64,000 nucleotides of DNA from positions 372,001 through 436,000 of the forward strand of contig CP128857.1 of NCBI GenBank assembly GCA_030388725.1. Reading direction: 5' to 3'. The translations under genes and the position numbers were made by a program. This DNA is from Prodigiosinella aquatilis. GTDB lineage: Bacteria; Pseudomonadota; Gammaproteobacteria; Enterobacterales; Enterobacteriaceae. The notes beneath the pieces are model-generated. The model was given only the letters and a program-made list of their open reading frames with translations. It was not told where the DNA came from and ran no database searches. Of the stretch, positions 17,027 through 25,944 are shown one piece after another. Each line of letters opens with the position of its first letter. Position 1 is the first letter of the stretch.

Positions 17027-18733
17027 TTATGGCGTACAAAATGGCGCAATATAACGTTGATAGCGAGACTCTTTGAGTTTCTGAAGATCCACCAGCACCA
17101 GTCCATCAATGCAGTTGTTGAAGTCGGGATCAACACCAAAATCGATAAATCGAACGCCACCAGGTTCACACAATTCGGAATATTGCTTATAGAGAGTAGG
17201 GATAGAACAGCCCATATTACCGAGAATATTTTTCAGGCGGGCCAGATCCTGTTGATAATCAATACCTTCAAATTGTTTCAGCACATCGGGTAATGATGCT
17301 GGATAGGGTCGCCGTGACCGGGCCAGCAACTGGTCTGGTGCAAAATGTAGTCGGTAAAAGGCAATTAGCAAATCTCGGGCGGGCGGCGGTAATGTGCTAG
17401 ACAGCGAAACCGGGCCAAACAGATAACGATACTGAGGATAGTGGGCCAAATAAGCACCAATACCCAGCCATAGGTACTCCAGACCGCGTTTACCCCAGTA
17501 TTTAGGTTGGATGAAGCTGCGACCGAGCTCTATGCCACTAGCAAGTACCGGATTCATCTCTTCGCCATAATGGAACAAACTATGGCTATAGAGACCGTTT
17601 TCGCCTTTTTCGGCAATTAACTGTGCCGTAGGTGTAAAACGATAAGCGCCAACAATTTCCAGATCACTTTCATCCCACAAAATCAGGTGCAGATAGTCAT
17701 CGTCAAAACTATCCAGATCTCGTCGTTTACCGGAGCCTTCACCCACGGCCCGAAAGGCGATTTCGCGCAGTCGGCCCAGTTCTCTCAGGAGTGGGACATA
17801 ATCTTCATTACCACGCCGGTACAGATAGACAGTTTTGCCATCCGGTGTGGTACCCAATGTTTCGCAATTCGCCAGCGCTCGCTTGAGCAATATGCGATCT
17901 TCTGCCAGCGCGATGGGCTTCTCACCAGAAAAACAACCTGGCTTTCCCTGCCCCAGACGGTAAACATGACGTCGAAAACGGGCGGCCAGATCGTTAGGTT
18001 GAAAGTCGCCCTGACTCCAGATGGTGTAAGGAATACGGGCGCCAATCTTGATCCGCAGTTTATTACCCTGCTGGAGAAACATTTCCCGCACCAACAGCAG
18101 CGTGGACAGTGGTCGATATATCAGCGAGGAGAGATAGAACAGGCCACTATTGCGACCGCTAATATGAACCGGCACTATTGGCGCCCGCGCTTTGGCAGCC
18201 ATGCGAATAAAGCCGCTGTGCCAGTGACCGTCACGGATCCCTTTCAGACTGATACGGGAAACTTCGCCAGCCGGGAACAAAATGATGGCACCGTCGTTGC
18301 TCAGGTGCTCCTGAATTGCGGCAATTTGATGGCGTTTAGTACGGTTGCTAAAGTTATCCACCGAGAAAAACAACTGTTTCAGCGCTTCTACATAAGATAA
18401 TAGTTGGCTGGCAACAATACGCACATCCGGTCGGACACTGGCGACGGTGCGCAGTAGCGCCAGACCGTCGAGTGATCCGATTGGATGGTTGGCGACCAGT
18501 ACCACAGGGCCCTGACTGGGGATGTTTTCCAGATCACCATCGATCATCTCGCAATCAAGATGTAAGTGATCCAGTATCTGCTCAACCAGATCCAATCCTT
18601 TCAGATGTGGATAACGTTGGGCAAACTCTTGCATTTCATTTTCGAATAACAGTGTGCGTAAAACCGAGCGTTGCCAAGGTGGCGTGTGGCGATGAGGTGC
18701 GACGTCTTGCAGTATGGCATCTAGACTGAACAT
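17027..18733 (-). CDS. olsF: Bifunctional acyltransferase, OlsF-like (ornithine lipid synthesis)
   Basis: A 568-residue fusion. The N-terminal part (about residues 70-260) is a PlsC-type lysophospholipid acyltransferase domain with NHPIGSLDG (82-90), FPAGEVSR and an IVPVHISGRN block. The C-terminal part (about 300-560) is a GNAT-type N-acyltransferase like OlsB, with VGAYRFTPTA, ELGRSFIQPKYWG and a FGPVSLSS segment. This order matches OlsF, described in Serratia, which makes phosphorus-free ornithine lipids by N- and then O-acylation. The active-site spacing reads H-x5-D, not the classical H-x4-D. The ATG at 18733 follows GGAGAGC. E. coli lacks this gene here. Family assignment is good; actual product unproven. 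Confidence 0.8.
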   Translation of the reverse strand: MFSLDAILQDVAPHRHTPPWQRSVLRTLLFENEMQEFAQRYPHLKGLDLVEQILDHLHLDCEMIDGDLENIPSQGPVVLVANHPIGSLDGLALLRTVASVRPDVRIVASQLLSYVEALKQLFFSVDNFSNRTKRHQIAAIQEHLSNDGAIILFPAGEVSRISLKGIRDGHWHSGFIRMAAKARAPIVPVHISGRNSGLFYLSSLIYRPLSTLLLVREMFLQQGNKLRIKIGARIPYTIWSQGDFQPNDLAARFRRHVYRLGQGKPGCFSGEKPIALAEDRILLKRALANCETLGTTPDGKTVYLYRRGNEDYVPLLRELGRLREIAFRAVGEGSGKRRDLDSFDDDYLHLILWDESDLEIVGAYRFTPTAQLIAEKGENGLYSHSLFHYGEEMNPVLASGIELGRSFIQPKYWGKRGLEYLWLGIGAYLAHYPQYRYLFGPVSLSSTLPPPARDLLIAFYRLHFAPDQLLARSRRPYPASLPDVLKQFEGIDYQQDLARLKNILGNMGCSIPTLYKQYSELCEPGGVRFIDFGVDPDFNNCIDGLVLVDLQKLKESRYQRYIAPFCTP

Positions 18734-18838
18734 AAATAGCTCTCCATAACCGACTGACGACACGCTAAGTGATGGAAATGACATCTTTATGTCAAAGTAC
18801 AAATAATTTTTACCGATAGTAAGCAATTAACAACGCCG

Positions 18839-18858
18839 CTCTTCCCGGCAGGGAAGAG
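18839..18858. terminator. Hairpin between the LTA-synthase-like gene and olsF
   Basis: An 8-bp stem, CTCTTCCC with GGGAAGAG, with a GGCA loop and further pairing of outer AACAA/TTGTT bases, lies in the 226-bp gap after the minus-strand LTA-synthase-like gene. It is probably that gene's terminator. The olsF promoter must lie between here and 18733. The remaining gap shows nothing else. Confidence 0.5.
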
Positions 18859-18959
18859 AAGCCTTGTTAATCAGAGAGTAAGCTCAGAATGGAACGCTGT
18901 TGGCGTGGAAATAATATCAACAGCATGTCTGGCTAGGAGAAACTACACAGACCGGACAT

Positions 18960-20948
18960 TCAATCCGTAAAGCCTTTCTCCTGAGCATTAATTTGCCAGC
19001 GTAGTAGTGCAGGGTAAGCTGTGCTCTTTTGTCGAATTTCCGGGGGCGTGGTCCGACTTTCACTTTCTACCATCATTGGGTTGGTTGCACTCCAGGGGTA
19101 ACGAACTGTACTGCCAATAGGCATCGCGCCCTGTGCATCGATCCACAGTACCTGATTGTAACCAAACGCCCGGCCAGGGTCGTCTTGCGGAGCGAGCATA
19201 TTACGGCCACCCAGTGCCTGATAAGGCGTGTCGGACAAGCTGTAGGCATACAGTGTCGGCATAATGTCCTTATGTGATCCGGGACGGGTGGGATCAAAAC
19301 GCCAGGCGCTGTGCTCCAGTATTGTCTTGGGAATATAAAGATAAAAGGGAACCGCGCGATCCAGAAAGAGTTCGTGCGGAGAGAGTGCTTTTAACCGACG
19401 CATCTGATGATCGCCGCTGGCCGCAATCAGCGTATTCTCACCGCAGCCTGAGGCTTTTACTGCCGAAACAAATTCACCCAGCGCATTAGTCGCATACTGG
19501 TAAGTCCGGCTGATTTCCTCCTGTTCCTCCTGGCTGACTTCGGCATGGGCCATCATGTCCGGCCCAGCATGTACTGGATTCGGGCGATATGTCGTCGGCA
19601 CTTTGTACGGGGGATGGTTGGTGATAGTCAGTATGCTGATAAATAACGGTTGTTTGGCCTCAGATAGCAGTTTCTCCGCCATGCGGAAGGCATATTCGTC
19701 TGGTACGCCCCAGTCGGTTAAAGACTTAGCGGATTCAGGATAAGTTTCCATCAGTGAGCTTTGATCATAGATCTGATCAACGCCCAGGCGCGGCAGATAG
19801 TTACCAAAATTGCGCCACATCCGGCTGCCGGACGTGATGAAAATAATCTTGTAGCCCGCTTTTTTGTATGTGGCATACGGTGTGTCATTCAACGCCACAT
19901 ACTGGGCGGATGAGTGACTGATATTCTGCACCGGACTGTGGAAAAACAGCCCCGCGAAAGACGGTGCGGTGCCGTTCCCTTCGGAAACGAAACGGCGGAA
20001 AACAAAATCGCTGGTGAAGTGTGGGCGCAAGGCTCCCAGCATGTCGTTATCCGGTAAATGGTCGAAGGCCAGCATGTTGCTTCCCATGCTCTCCATCAAA
20101 GCAACGACCACATTAGGCTTGTGTTGCACCAGCCAGGGATTGGCTGGGGTACGTGCATCCAGCGACGCCAGCCCAGTCTGTCGCAGCAACGCTGCGCCGT
20201 CCTGATGCGAGACAGCGTTGAAGCTGACATCCTCATCACGGTCGCCCATCGCCCAGGCTGATGCCATTAACCCATTGGGAACCAGTTTGTTGAGAATGGT
20301 AATAGAGGAAATTTGTGAGTCATTACGACGTAGTGGGAAGGTATTCATGCTGCCACGAATCATGGCAAAAAACAGCATCAGGCTGATCAGTAGATAGCCG
20401 ATAAATACGAGTCGGGAAAAAGGCTGTGGGGCGCGCGCCTCTGGAGCGAATGCTCTCTTGCCCAACCGCACCGACAGCAGACAAAACAGCACAATCGTCA
20501 GGAGTGCGATGACGACGGGATAATCCTGCCAGATATTCACTAATATAGCGTCGGTATCATCGTCAATCAGCCCGAAAGCGAAAATATCAATATAGGTGTG
20601 ATAGGTCTGGTAATAGAAGTAGTTACTGATGGCGATAGTGATGGTGATGACGGTGATCAGCCCAAGATAAATCGGGGCCAGACGGCTCAGCCAACGCCAG
20701 CTGGTGGCGTGTAAACTCATCAGTAGACCGAATACTAGTAAAGGTGACAGTAAAATAGAGACGGCGCGTAAATCATAGCGTAACCCGGTCAGCCACATTC
20801 GGCTAATGGCATTGCCGTGCCCTGCCAACTGCTGTTGATCCGCAAACGTGTGGAACATGATAAAACGGGCAGCAAGCAAGAGCAGAGTAAGTAGAACAAG
20901 TTGCAGCCAAAGCGTTTTGAGCAGAACACGTGAACGCTGTTGATACAT
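18960..20948 (-). CDS. LTA synthase family membrane sulfatase-fold transferase
   Basis: A 662-residue inner-membrane protein: about five membrane helices in the first 200 residues, then a periplasmic alkaline-phosphatase/sulfatase-fold domain. Metal and nucleophile residues are visible: E286 in ALMESMGSN, nucleophile T327 in EGNGTAPSF, and D513-H514 in ASGDHQM. Relatives move phosphoglycerol or phosphoethanolamine from lipid donors to envelope glycans, for example LtaS, and OpgB on periplasmic glucans. A Gram-negative has no lipoteichoic acid, so the acceptor is unknown. It lies between greB and olsF on the same strand, a place with no counterpart in E. coli. It could modify osmoregulated periplasmic glucans or another envelope polymer. 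Confidence 0.85.
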   Translation of the reverse strand: MYQQRSRVLLKTLWLQLVLLTLLLLAARFIMFHTFADQQQLAGHGNAISRMWLTGLRYDLRAVSILLSPLLVFGLLMSLHATSWRWLSRLAPIYLGLITVITITIAISNYFYYQTYHTYIDIFAFGLIDDDTDAILVNIWQDYPVVIALLTIVLFCLLSVRLGKRAFAPEARAPQPFSRLVFIGYLLISLMLFFAMIRGSMNTFPLRRNDSQISSITILNKLVPNGLMASAWAMGDRDEDVSFNAVSHQDGAALLRQTGLASLDARTPANPWLVQHKPNVVVALMESMGSNMLAFDHLPDNDMLGALRPHFTSDFVFRRFVSEGNGTAPSFAGLFFHSPVQNISHSSAQYVALNDTPYATYKKAGYKIIFITSGSRMWRNFGNYLPRLGVDQIYDQSSLMETYPESAKSLTDWGVPDEYAFRMAEKLLSEAKQPLFISILTITNHPPYKVPTTYRPNPVHAGPDMMAHAEVSQEEQEEISRTYQYATNALGEFVSAVKASGCGENTLIAASGDHQMRRLKALSPHELFLDRAVPFYLYIPKTILEHSAWRFDPTRPGSHKDIMPTLYAYSLSDTPYQALGGRNMLAPQDDPGRAFGYNQVLWIDAQGAMPIGSTVRYPWSATNPMMVESESRTTPPEIRQKSTAYPALLRWQINAQEKGFTD

Positions 20949-21065
20949 GTATTTTCCATTGTGTTAAATGTAGACAAGGGGAAAGATGCTACGCTACTTC
21001 GGCAGGGAAAGTCCGGGTAAAACATCTCGAATTCAGAAAAATATGACAGTTGTTCGTTTTTGGGC

Positions 21066-21548
21066 TCAACAAATTGGATTTTTATATTCTATTTTATTGA
21101 TATACCAGATTTTATTACCGGTTGGCGTGGTAACCGACGCTTCTTCATCTACCGATTTTTTCAACAAAGCTCGGGCCATCGGTGAATCGATGGAAATATA
21201 ATCTTTGCGGCCATAGATTTCATCTGGACCGACAATACGAAAGCGCTTGATTTCACCGGTTTCATTCTCCACCTCGACCCAGGCACCGAAAAAGACTTTG
21301 CCATCTTGTTGGGGAGAGTAATCTACCACCCGTACTACCTGTAGGCGTTTACGTAAATAACGTACACGTCGATCTATCTCACGCAACAAGCGTTTATTGT
21401 ATTGGTAGTCTGCGTTTTCACTGCGATCACCCAGGCTGGCCGCCCAGGCTACTTTTTCCGTAATTTCCGGGCGACGTTCTTTCCACAGATAGTTCAGCTC
21501 CTGCTGTAGAGCTTCATAGCCTTCTCGGGTGATAAGATCGGTTTTCAT
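21066..21548 (-). CDS. greB: Transcription elongation factor GreB
   Basis: A 160-residue factor that enters the RNA polymerase secondary channel and stimulates cleavage of backtracked transcripts. The N-terminal coiled-coil carries the acidic tip in SLGDRSENADYQYNKR with the conserved Asp and Glu. The C-terminal FKBP-like domain includes FFGAWVEVENE and IVGPDEIYGRKDYIS. Length is 158 in E. coli. It is divergent from ompR, as in E. coli, though the gap here contains an ERIC-like repeat. The next gene downstream is the LTA-synthase-like gene, not tex. Confidence 0.96.
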   Translation of the reverse strand: MKTDLITREGYEALQQELNYLWKERRPEITEKVAWAASLGDRSENADYQYNKRLLREIDRRVRYLRKRLQVVRVVDYSPQQDGKVFFGAWVEVENETGEIKRFRIVGPDEIYGRKDYISIDSPMARALLKKSVDEEASVTTPTGNKIWYINKIEYKNPIC

Positions 21549-21913
21549 ATGCTTCGCTGGAATGTAAAAATTATTACTATAGTGTTATATACCCATCATC
21601 TTTCAAGCTGTAGATGCGCTGTCTGTTTTCGACCTCCAGTTTTTGGCTTGCGTCAGTGTCTGGGATTCATTCAGTTGTTGTCTGCATGTTGAAATCTGTG
21701 GTGTATGGACGCTTGCGATGACGTTAATCGCGAATAAGTTGTTATTTATGGCATGGTTAGCGCACGCAGACAAAGGAAACGTTTGATTACAACGTATTTT
21801 TATATTCCTTGTAACAATTTCGCTTAGAATGTATACCAGAAACAATTGTCAGTATGGTGTACGTTTTTGAACAATATTGAGCCCGGCGGCTATTACGTCT
21901 TTGGAGAATTAGA
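21549..21913. other. Divergent greB / ompR intergenic region
   Basis: This 365-bp region should hold promoters for both greB and ompR-envZ. About a third of it is an ERIC-like repeat (21588-21706). The remaining part (21707-21913) includes an AT-rich stretch before ompR. GGAGAA a few bases before the ompR ATG is its ribosome site. No clear hexamer pair was picked out by eye. Confidence 0.55.
21588..21706. repeat. ERIC-like intergenic repeat, short form
   Basis: A 119-bp element with TATACCC at the left end and GTGTAT at the right. CTTGCGT, GGGATTCATTC and TGCATGTTGAAAT in its right half match the long copy at 5595-5795 base for base or nearly so. The length agrees with the usual ERIC unit of about 127 bp. 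Several changes from the ERIC core (for example GTGTCTGGGATTC) make it a degenerate copy. Confidence 0.6.
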
Positions 21914-22633
21914 ATGCAAGAAAATTATAAAATTCTGGTAGTGGATGACGACATGCGCTTGCGAGCGCTGTTAGAGCGTTATCTGACCGAACAGGGTTTT
22001 CAGGTACGTAGTGTAGCCAATGCTGAACAGATGGATCGTTTGTTGACGCGCGAGTCCTTTCACTTGATGGTGCTGGACCTGATGCTACCGGGTGAAGATG
22101 GTTTGTCTATCTGCCGTCGTCTACGTAGCCAAAGTAATCCTATGCCTATCATCATGGTGACGGCAAAGGGGGAAGAAGTGGATCGCATCGTCGGGTTGGA
22201 AATCGGCGCGGATGATTATATTCCTAAACCTTTCAACCCGCGTGAACTGCTGGCTCGTATCCGGGCGGTACTGCGCCGTCAGGCTAACGAACTGCCGGGC
22301 GCGCCGTCTCAGGAAGAGGCGGTCATCGCATTCGGCAAGTTCAAGCTGAATCTGGGAACGCGTGAAATGTTCCGTGATGATGAGCCTATGCCGTTGACCA
22401 GTGGGGAATTCGCTGTGTTGAAAGCATTGGTCAGCCATCCTCGGGAACCGCTGTCGCGTGACAAACTGATGAATCTGGCCCGTGGTCGTGAATACAGTGC
22501 GATGGAGCGTTCAATCGACGTTCAGATTTCACGCCTGCGCCGTATGGTGGAGGAAGATCCGGCACATCCACGCTACATCCAGACAGTATGGGGGTTAGGT
22601 TACGTCTTTGTTCCGGATGGCAGTAAAGCATGA
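21914..22633 (+). CDS. ompR: Osmolarity response regulator OmpR
   Basis: Response regulator of 239 residues, the E. coli length. The receiver domain has the acidic pair D11-D12, phospho-acceptor Asp55 in LMVLDLMLPGEDG and Lys105 in DDYIPKPFNPRE. The C-terminal winged helix binds DNA (SREPLSRDKL-type segment and RSIDVQISRLRRMVEEDP). It controls porin genes according to osmolarity and pH. The stop codon overlaps the envZ start by 4 bases (ATGA). Confidence 0.98.
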   Translation: MQENYKILVVDDDMRLRALLERYLTEQGFQVRSVANAEQMDRLLTRESFHLMVLDLMLPGEDGLSICRRLRSQSNPMPIIMVTAKGEEVDRIVGLEIGADDYIPKPFNPRELLARIRAVLRRQANELPGAPSQEEAVIAFGKFKLNLGTREMFRDDEPMPLTSGEFAVLKALVSHPREPLSRDKLMNLARGREYSAMERSIDVQISRLRRMVEEDPAHPRYIQTVWGLGYVFVPDGSKA

Positions 22634-24000
22634 GGCGATGGTATTTTTCTCCACGTAGCTCCTTTGCACGAACGCTGTTGCTAATAGTTACCCTATTGTT
22701 TGTCAGTCTGGTCACCACCTATTTGGTGGTGCTCAACTTTGCGATTCTTCCCAGCCTTCAGCAGTTTAATAAAGTGTTGGCTTATGAAGTCAGAATGTTG
22801 ATGACCGATAAATTGCAATTGGAAGATGGGACGTCGCTGGAAGTGCCTCCGGCGTTCCGACGTGAGATTTATCGGGAACTGGGCATTTCTCTGTATACCA
22901 ACGCAGCGGCGGAGGACAGCGGCCTGCGCTGGGCTCAGCACTACAAATTCTTGAGTGATCAGATGGCACAACAGTTGGGCGGGCCAACCGATGTGCGGGT
23001 GGAGGTCAGTAAAAATACGCCGGTAGTATGGCTGAAAACCTGGCTTTCACCGGATATCTGGGTGCGGGTGCCACTCACGGAAATTCATCAAGGCGATTTC
23101 TCCCCTCTGTTCCGTTATACGTTGGCCATTATGTTGTTGGTGATAGGTGGCGCCTGGCTGTTTATCCGGGTGCAGAACCGTCCGCTGGTGGAGCTGGAAC
23201 ACGCTGCCATCCAGGTAGGTAAAGGCATTATTCCCCCCCCTTTGCGAGAATATGGCGCGTCCGAGGTGCGTTCGGTTACCCGTGCTTTTAATCAGATGGC
23301 TTCTGGGGTGAAATTGTTGGCTGATGATCGCACCTTGCTGATGGCCGGGGTGAGTCATGATTTACGCACGCCGTTGACGCGTATTCGTCTGGCGACGGAA
23401 ATGATGAGCAAGGATGACGATTACCTGGCGGAGTCGATTAATAAAGACATTGAAGAGTGTAATGCCATTATTGAGCAGTTTATCGACTATCTGCGTACTG
23501 GCCAGGAAATGCAGATGGAGGTTGCCGATCTGAACACTATTCTGGGTGAAGTGGTTGCGTCTGAAAGTGGTTACGAGCGTGAAATTGACAGCCATTTCTC
23601 AGAAGGGGAATTGTTGGTCAGAGCCAGTCCTTTATCCATTAAGCGTGCAGCGCTGAATCTGGTGGTGAATGCCGCTCGTTATGGCAATGGCTGGATTCGG
23701 GTCAGCAGCGGGCGTGAATTACAGCGCGCATGGTTCCAGGTAGAAGATGATGGCCCTGGTATTGAACCCGCGCAGCTAAAGCATCTATTTCAGCCGTTTG
23801 TTCGTGGTGACAGCGCCCGTAGTACGAGTGGTACTGGACTGGGATTGGCGATTGTTCAGCGGATTATAGACGCCCATAACGGAGGACTGGATGTCGGTAC
23901 CAGTGACCGTGGTGGATTGAGTGTACGAGCCTATTTGCCATTGACCTTTGAGCCGCCGAAGACGGATCATCCATTGGCGTTGACTCGGGATTCAGATTAA
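22630..24000 (+). CDS. envZ: Osmosensor histidine kinase EnvZ
   Basis: Inner-membrane sensor kinase of 456 residues (450 in E. coli). Membrane segments lie near residues 15-38 and 163-180, with a periplasmic part between them and a HAMP linker up to about 232. The phosphorylated histidine is His243 in GVSHDLRTPLTRIRL, the same number as E. coli. The ATP-binding domain shows the N box NLVVNAARYGNG, DDGPGI and GTGLGLAIV. It phosphorylates and dephosphorylates OmpR. It overlaps ompR by 4 bases and is translated from the same message. Confidence 0.97.
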   Translation: MRRWYFSPRSSFARTLLLIVTLLFVSLVTTYLVVLNFAILPSLQQFNKVLAYEVRMLMTDKLQLEDGTSLEVPPAFRREIYRELGISLYTNAAAEDSGLRWAQHYKFLSDQMAQQLGGPTDVRVEVSKNTPVVWLKTWLSPDIWVRVPLTEIHQGDFSPLFRYTLAIMLLVIGGAWLFIRVQNRPLVELEHAAIQVGKGIIPPPLREYGASEVRSVTRAFNQMASGVKLLADDRTLLMAGVSHDLRTPLTRIRLATEMMSKDDDYLAESINKDIEECNAIIEQFIDYLRTGQEMQMEVADLNTILGEVVASESGYEREIDSHFSEGELLVRASPLSIKRAALNLVVNAARYGNGWIRVSSGRELQRAWFQVEDDGPGIEPAQLKHLFQPFVRGDSARSTSGTGLGLAIVQRIIDAHNGGLDVGTSDRGGLSVRAYLPLTFEPPKTDHPLALTRDSD

Positions 24001-24039
24001 AACGCCTGGTTTCCTGATTATCGTGTCTGCAAGTTTTCG

Positions 24040-24110
24040 GGGAAATCACCACGTTTGGTTCCTGTAGGGACGTCAAACGTGGTGATCGTCTTGAGTATCT
24101 CGTTTTTTTA
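24040..24110. repeat. Palindromic repeat with T-run, copy 2
   Basis: Perfect 13-bp arms, ATCACCACGTTTG (24044-24056) and CAAACGTGGTGAT (24074-24086), are followed by GAGTATCTCG and seven T (24103-24109). Core, GGTTCC loop edge and tail match the copy at 371-445. It lies in the 120-bp gap where envZ and pckA converge and is a good candidate for the envZ terminator region. Confidence 0.65.
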
Positions 24111-24120
24111 CATTACCTGA

Positions 24121-25740
24121 TTACAGCGTCGGTCCGGCTTTGACCAATGCAGCACCGGCGGGTGTATCGGTGTACTTATCAAAGTTAGTCATAAAGCGCC
24201 GAGCCAGATCTTCGGCTTTCTCCTGCCATTGAGCCTTGTTTGCATAGGTATCCCGCGGATCGAGAATAGATGGATCCACGCCTGGCAAGGTTTTCGGGAT
24301 GGCCAGATCGAAGATAGGCAATGTCTGCATATCTGCATCATCAATACTGCCACTCAGAATGGCATCAATAATGCCACGGGTATCTTTGATAGAAATACGT
24401 TTACCCGATCCGTTCCAACCGGTATTAACCAGATAGGCCCGTGCTCCTGCCGCTTTCATGCGTTTTACCAGCACTTCGGCGTATTGTGTTGGGTGCAGTG
24501 TCAGGAATGCAGCGCCAAAACAGGCCGAGAAGGTAGGGATCGGTTCCGTTACGCCACGCTCGGTGCCAGCCAGTTTGGCGGTGAAGCCAGATAAGAAGTG
24601 ATACTGTGTCTGATCGGATGTCAGCATTGATACCGGCGGTAATACGCCAAATGCATCTGCCGTTAGAAAGATCACCTTGGTGGCGTGTCCGGCTTTGGAC
24701 ACAGGCTTCACAATGTTGTGGATGTGGTAGATAGGGTAGGAGACGCGGGTATTTTCGGTCTTTGAATTATCATTGAAATCGACCTTACCGTCCGCCAATA
24801 CTGTGACGTTTTCCAACAGCGCATCGCGTTTGATGGCACCATAGATATCTGGCTCAGCTTCTTTGGATAGTTTGATGGTTTTCGCGTAGCAGCCACCTTC
24901 AAAGTTGAAAACGCCGTCATCATCCCAGCCATGTTCGTCATCACCAATCAACTGACGTTTGGGATCAGTAGACAAGGTGGTTTTCCCCGTACCGGAGAGG
25001 CCGAAAAATATCGCAACATCACCTTTTTCGCCCACGTTGGCCGAACAGTGCATGGCGGCAATACCTTTCAGTGGCAACAGGTAGTTCATGATGGAGAAGA
25101 TGCCTTTCTTCATTTCGCCACCATACCAGGTACCGCCAATCAACTGGATACGTTCAGTGAGGTTGAAGGCAACGAAATTTTCAGAGTTTAATCCCTGCTC
25201 CTTCCATTGTGGATTGGTGCATTTTGCGCCATTCATTACCACAAAGTCAGGTTCGAAATCCTGTAGATCTTCATCACTGGGACGGATAAACATGTTCTTC
25301 ACAAAGTGCGCCTGCCAGGCCACTTCGGTGATGAATCGGACTTTCAGCCGGCTATCAGCATTGGCACCACAGAAGGAATCTACAATGAACAAGCGTTTGT
25401 CGGATAACTGCTGGGCAACTAACTGTTTCAGATGCTGCCAGAGTTCCTGACTAAGCGGATGGTTATCGTTTTTGCCCTTTCCTTGATCGGACCACCAGAC
25501 GGTATCTCGAGTTACATCATCGCGAACGATGTATTTATCCTTGGGAGAGCGCCCGGTAAAAATGCCCGTGTCAACTGAAACAGCACCCAGTTGGGTTTCG
25601 ATGCCACGTTCATAGCCTTGCAGGGTAGGAGATATCTCTTCTTGGAACAGTAAATCATAGCTCGGATTGTAGACAATTTCGCTGACATCACGGATACCAT
25701 ATGCCGCTAGAGCTTCTGGTGTAATACCTTTTATCTGCAT
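24121..25740 (-). CDS. pckA: Phosphoenolpyruvate carboxykinase (ATP)
   Basis: Gluconeogenic enzyme of 539 residues (540 in E. coli) that converts oxaloacetate and ATP to phosphoenolpyruvate, CO2 and ADP. The kinase P-loop GLSGTGKTTLS lies near residue 248, with GDDEHGWDDDGVFNFEGG after it and FTGRSPKDKYIVRD near residue 65. The catalytic NTGWNG and the FSACFGAAF block are intact. The start at 25740 is supported by GGAG 8 bases upstream. It is convergent with envZ, as in E. coli. Confidence 0.97.
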   Translation of the reverse strand: MQIKGITPEALAAYGIRDVSEIVYNPSYDLLFQEEISPTLQGYERGIETQLGAVSVDTGIFTGRSPKDKYIVRDDVTRDTVWWSDQGKGKNDNHPLSQELWQHLKQLVAQQLSDKRLFIVDSFCGANADSRLKVRFITEVAWQAHFVKNMFIRPSDEDLQDFEPDFVVMNGAKCTNPQWKEQGLNSENFVAFNLTERIQLIGGTWYGGEMKKGIFSIMNYLLPLKGIAAMHCSANVGEKGDVAIFFGLSGTGKTTLSTDPKRQLIGDDEHGWDDDGVFNFEGGCYAKTIKLSKEAEPDIYGAIKRDALLENVTVLADGKVDFNDNSKTENTRVSYPIYHIHNIVKPVSKAGHATKVIFLTADAFGVLPPVSMLTSDQTQYHFLSGFTAKLAGTERGVTEPIPTFSACFGAAFLTLHPTQYAEVLVKRMKAAGARAYLVNTGWNGSGKRISIKDTRGIIDAILSGSIDDADMQTLPIFDLAIPKTLPGVDPSILDPRDTYANKAQWQEKAEDLARRFMTNFDKYTDTPAGAALVKAGPTL

Positions 25741-25944
25741 CTTGCTACTCCTCAATTGTTATAGTCATACTATTAATGAATTGTAGAGAAAAAGTGTATT
25801 TTAACAGCGATAACAATCATAAAATTAAATAAATTTATTAATAACTTTGCTTGTACATTCGTAGGGAAATCAGGCAGATGAGGTATTTTTTAGTGAAAAA
25901 GCAGAGAAAAGGGCACTAGCGTGCCCATCATGAGAATGCAAGGG

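Noticed and set aside
17687..18400. Plus-strand frame of 237 codons
   Set aside because: It is antisense to the olsF-like gene and has no domain; it is a codon-bias shadow.
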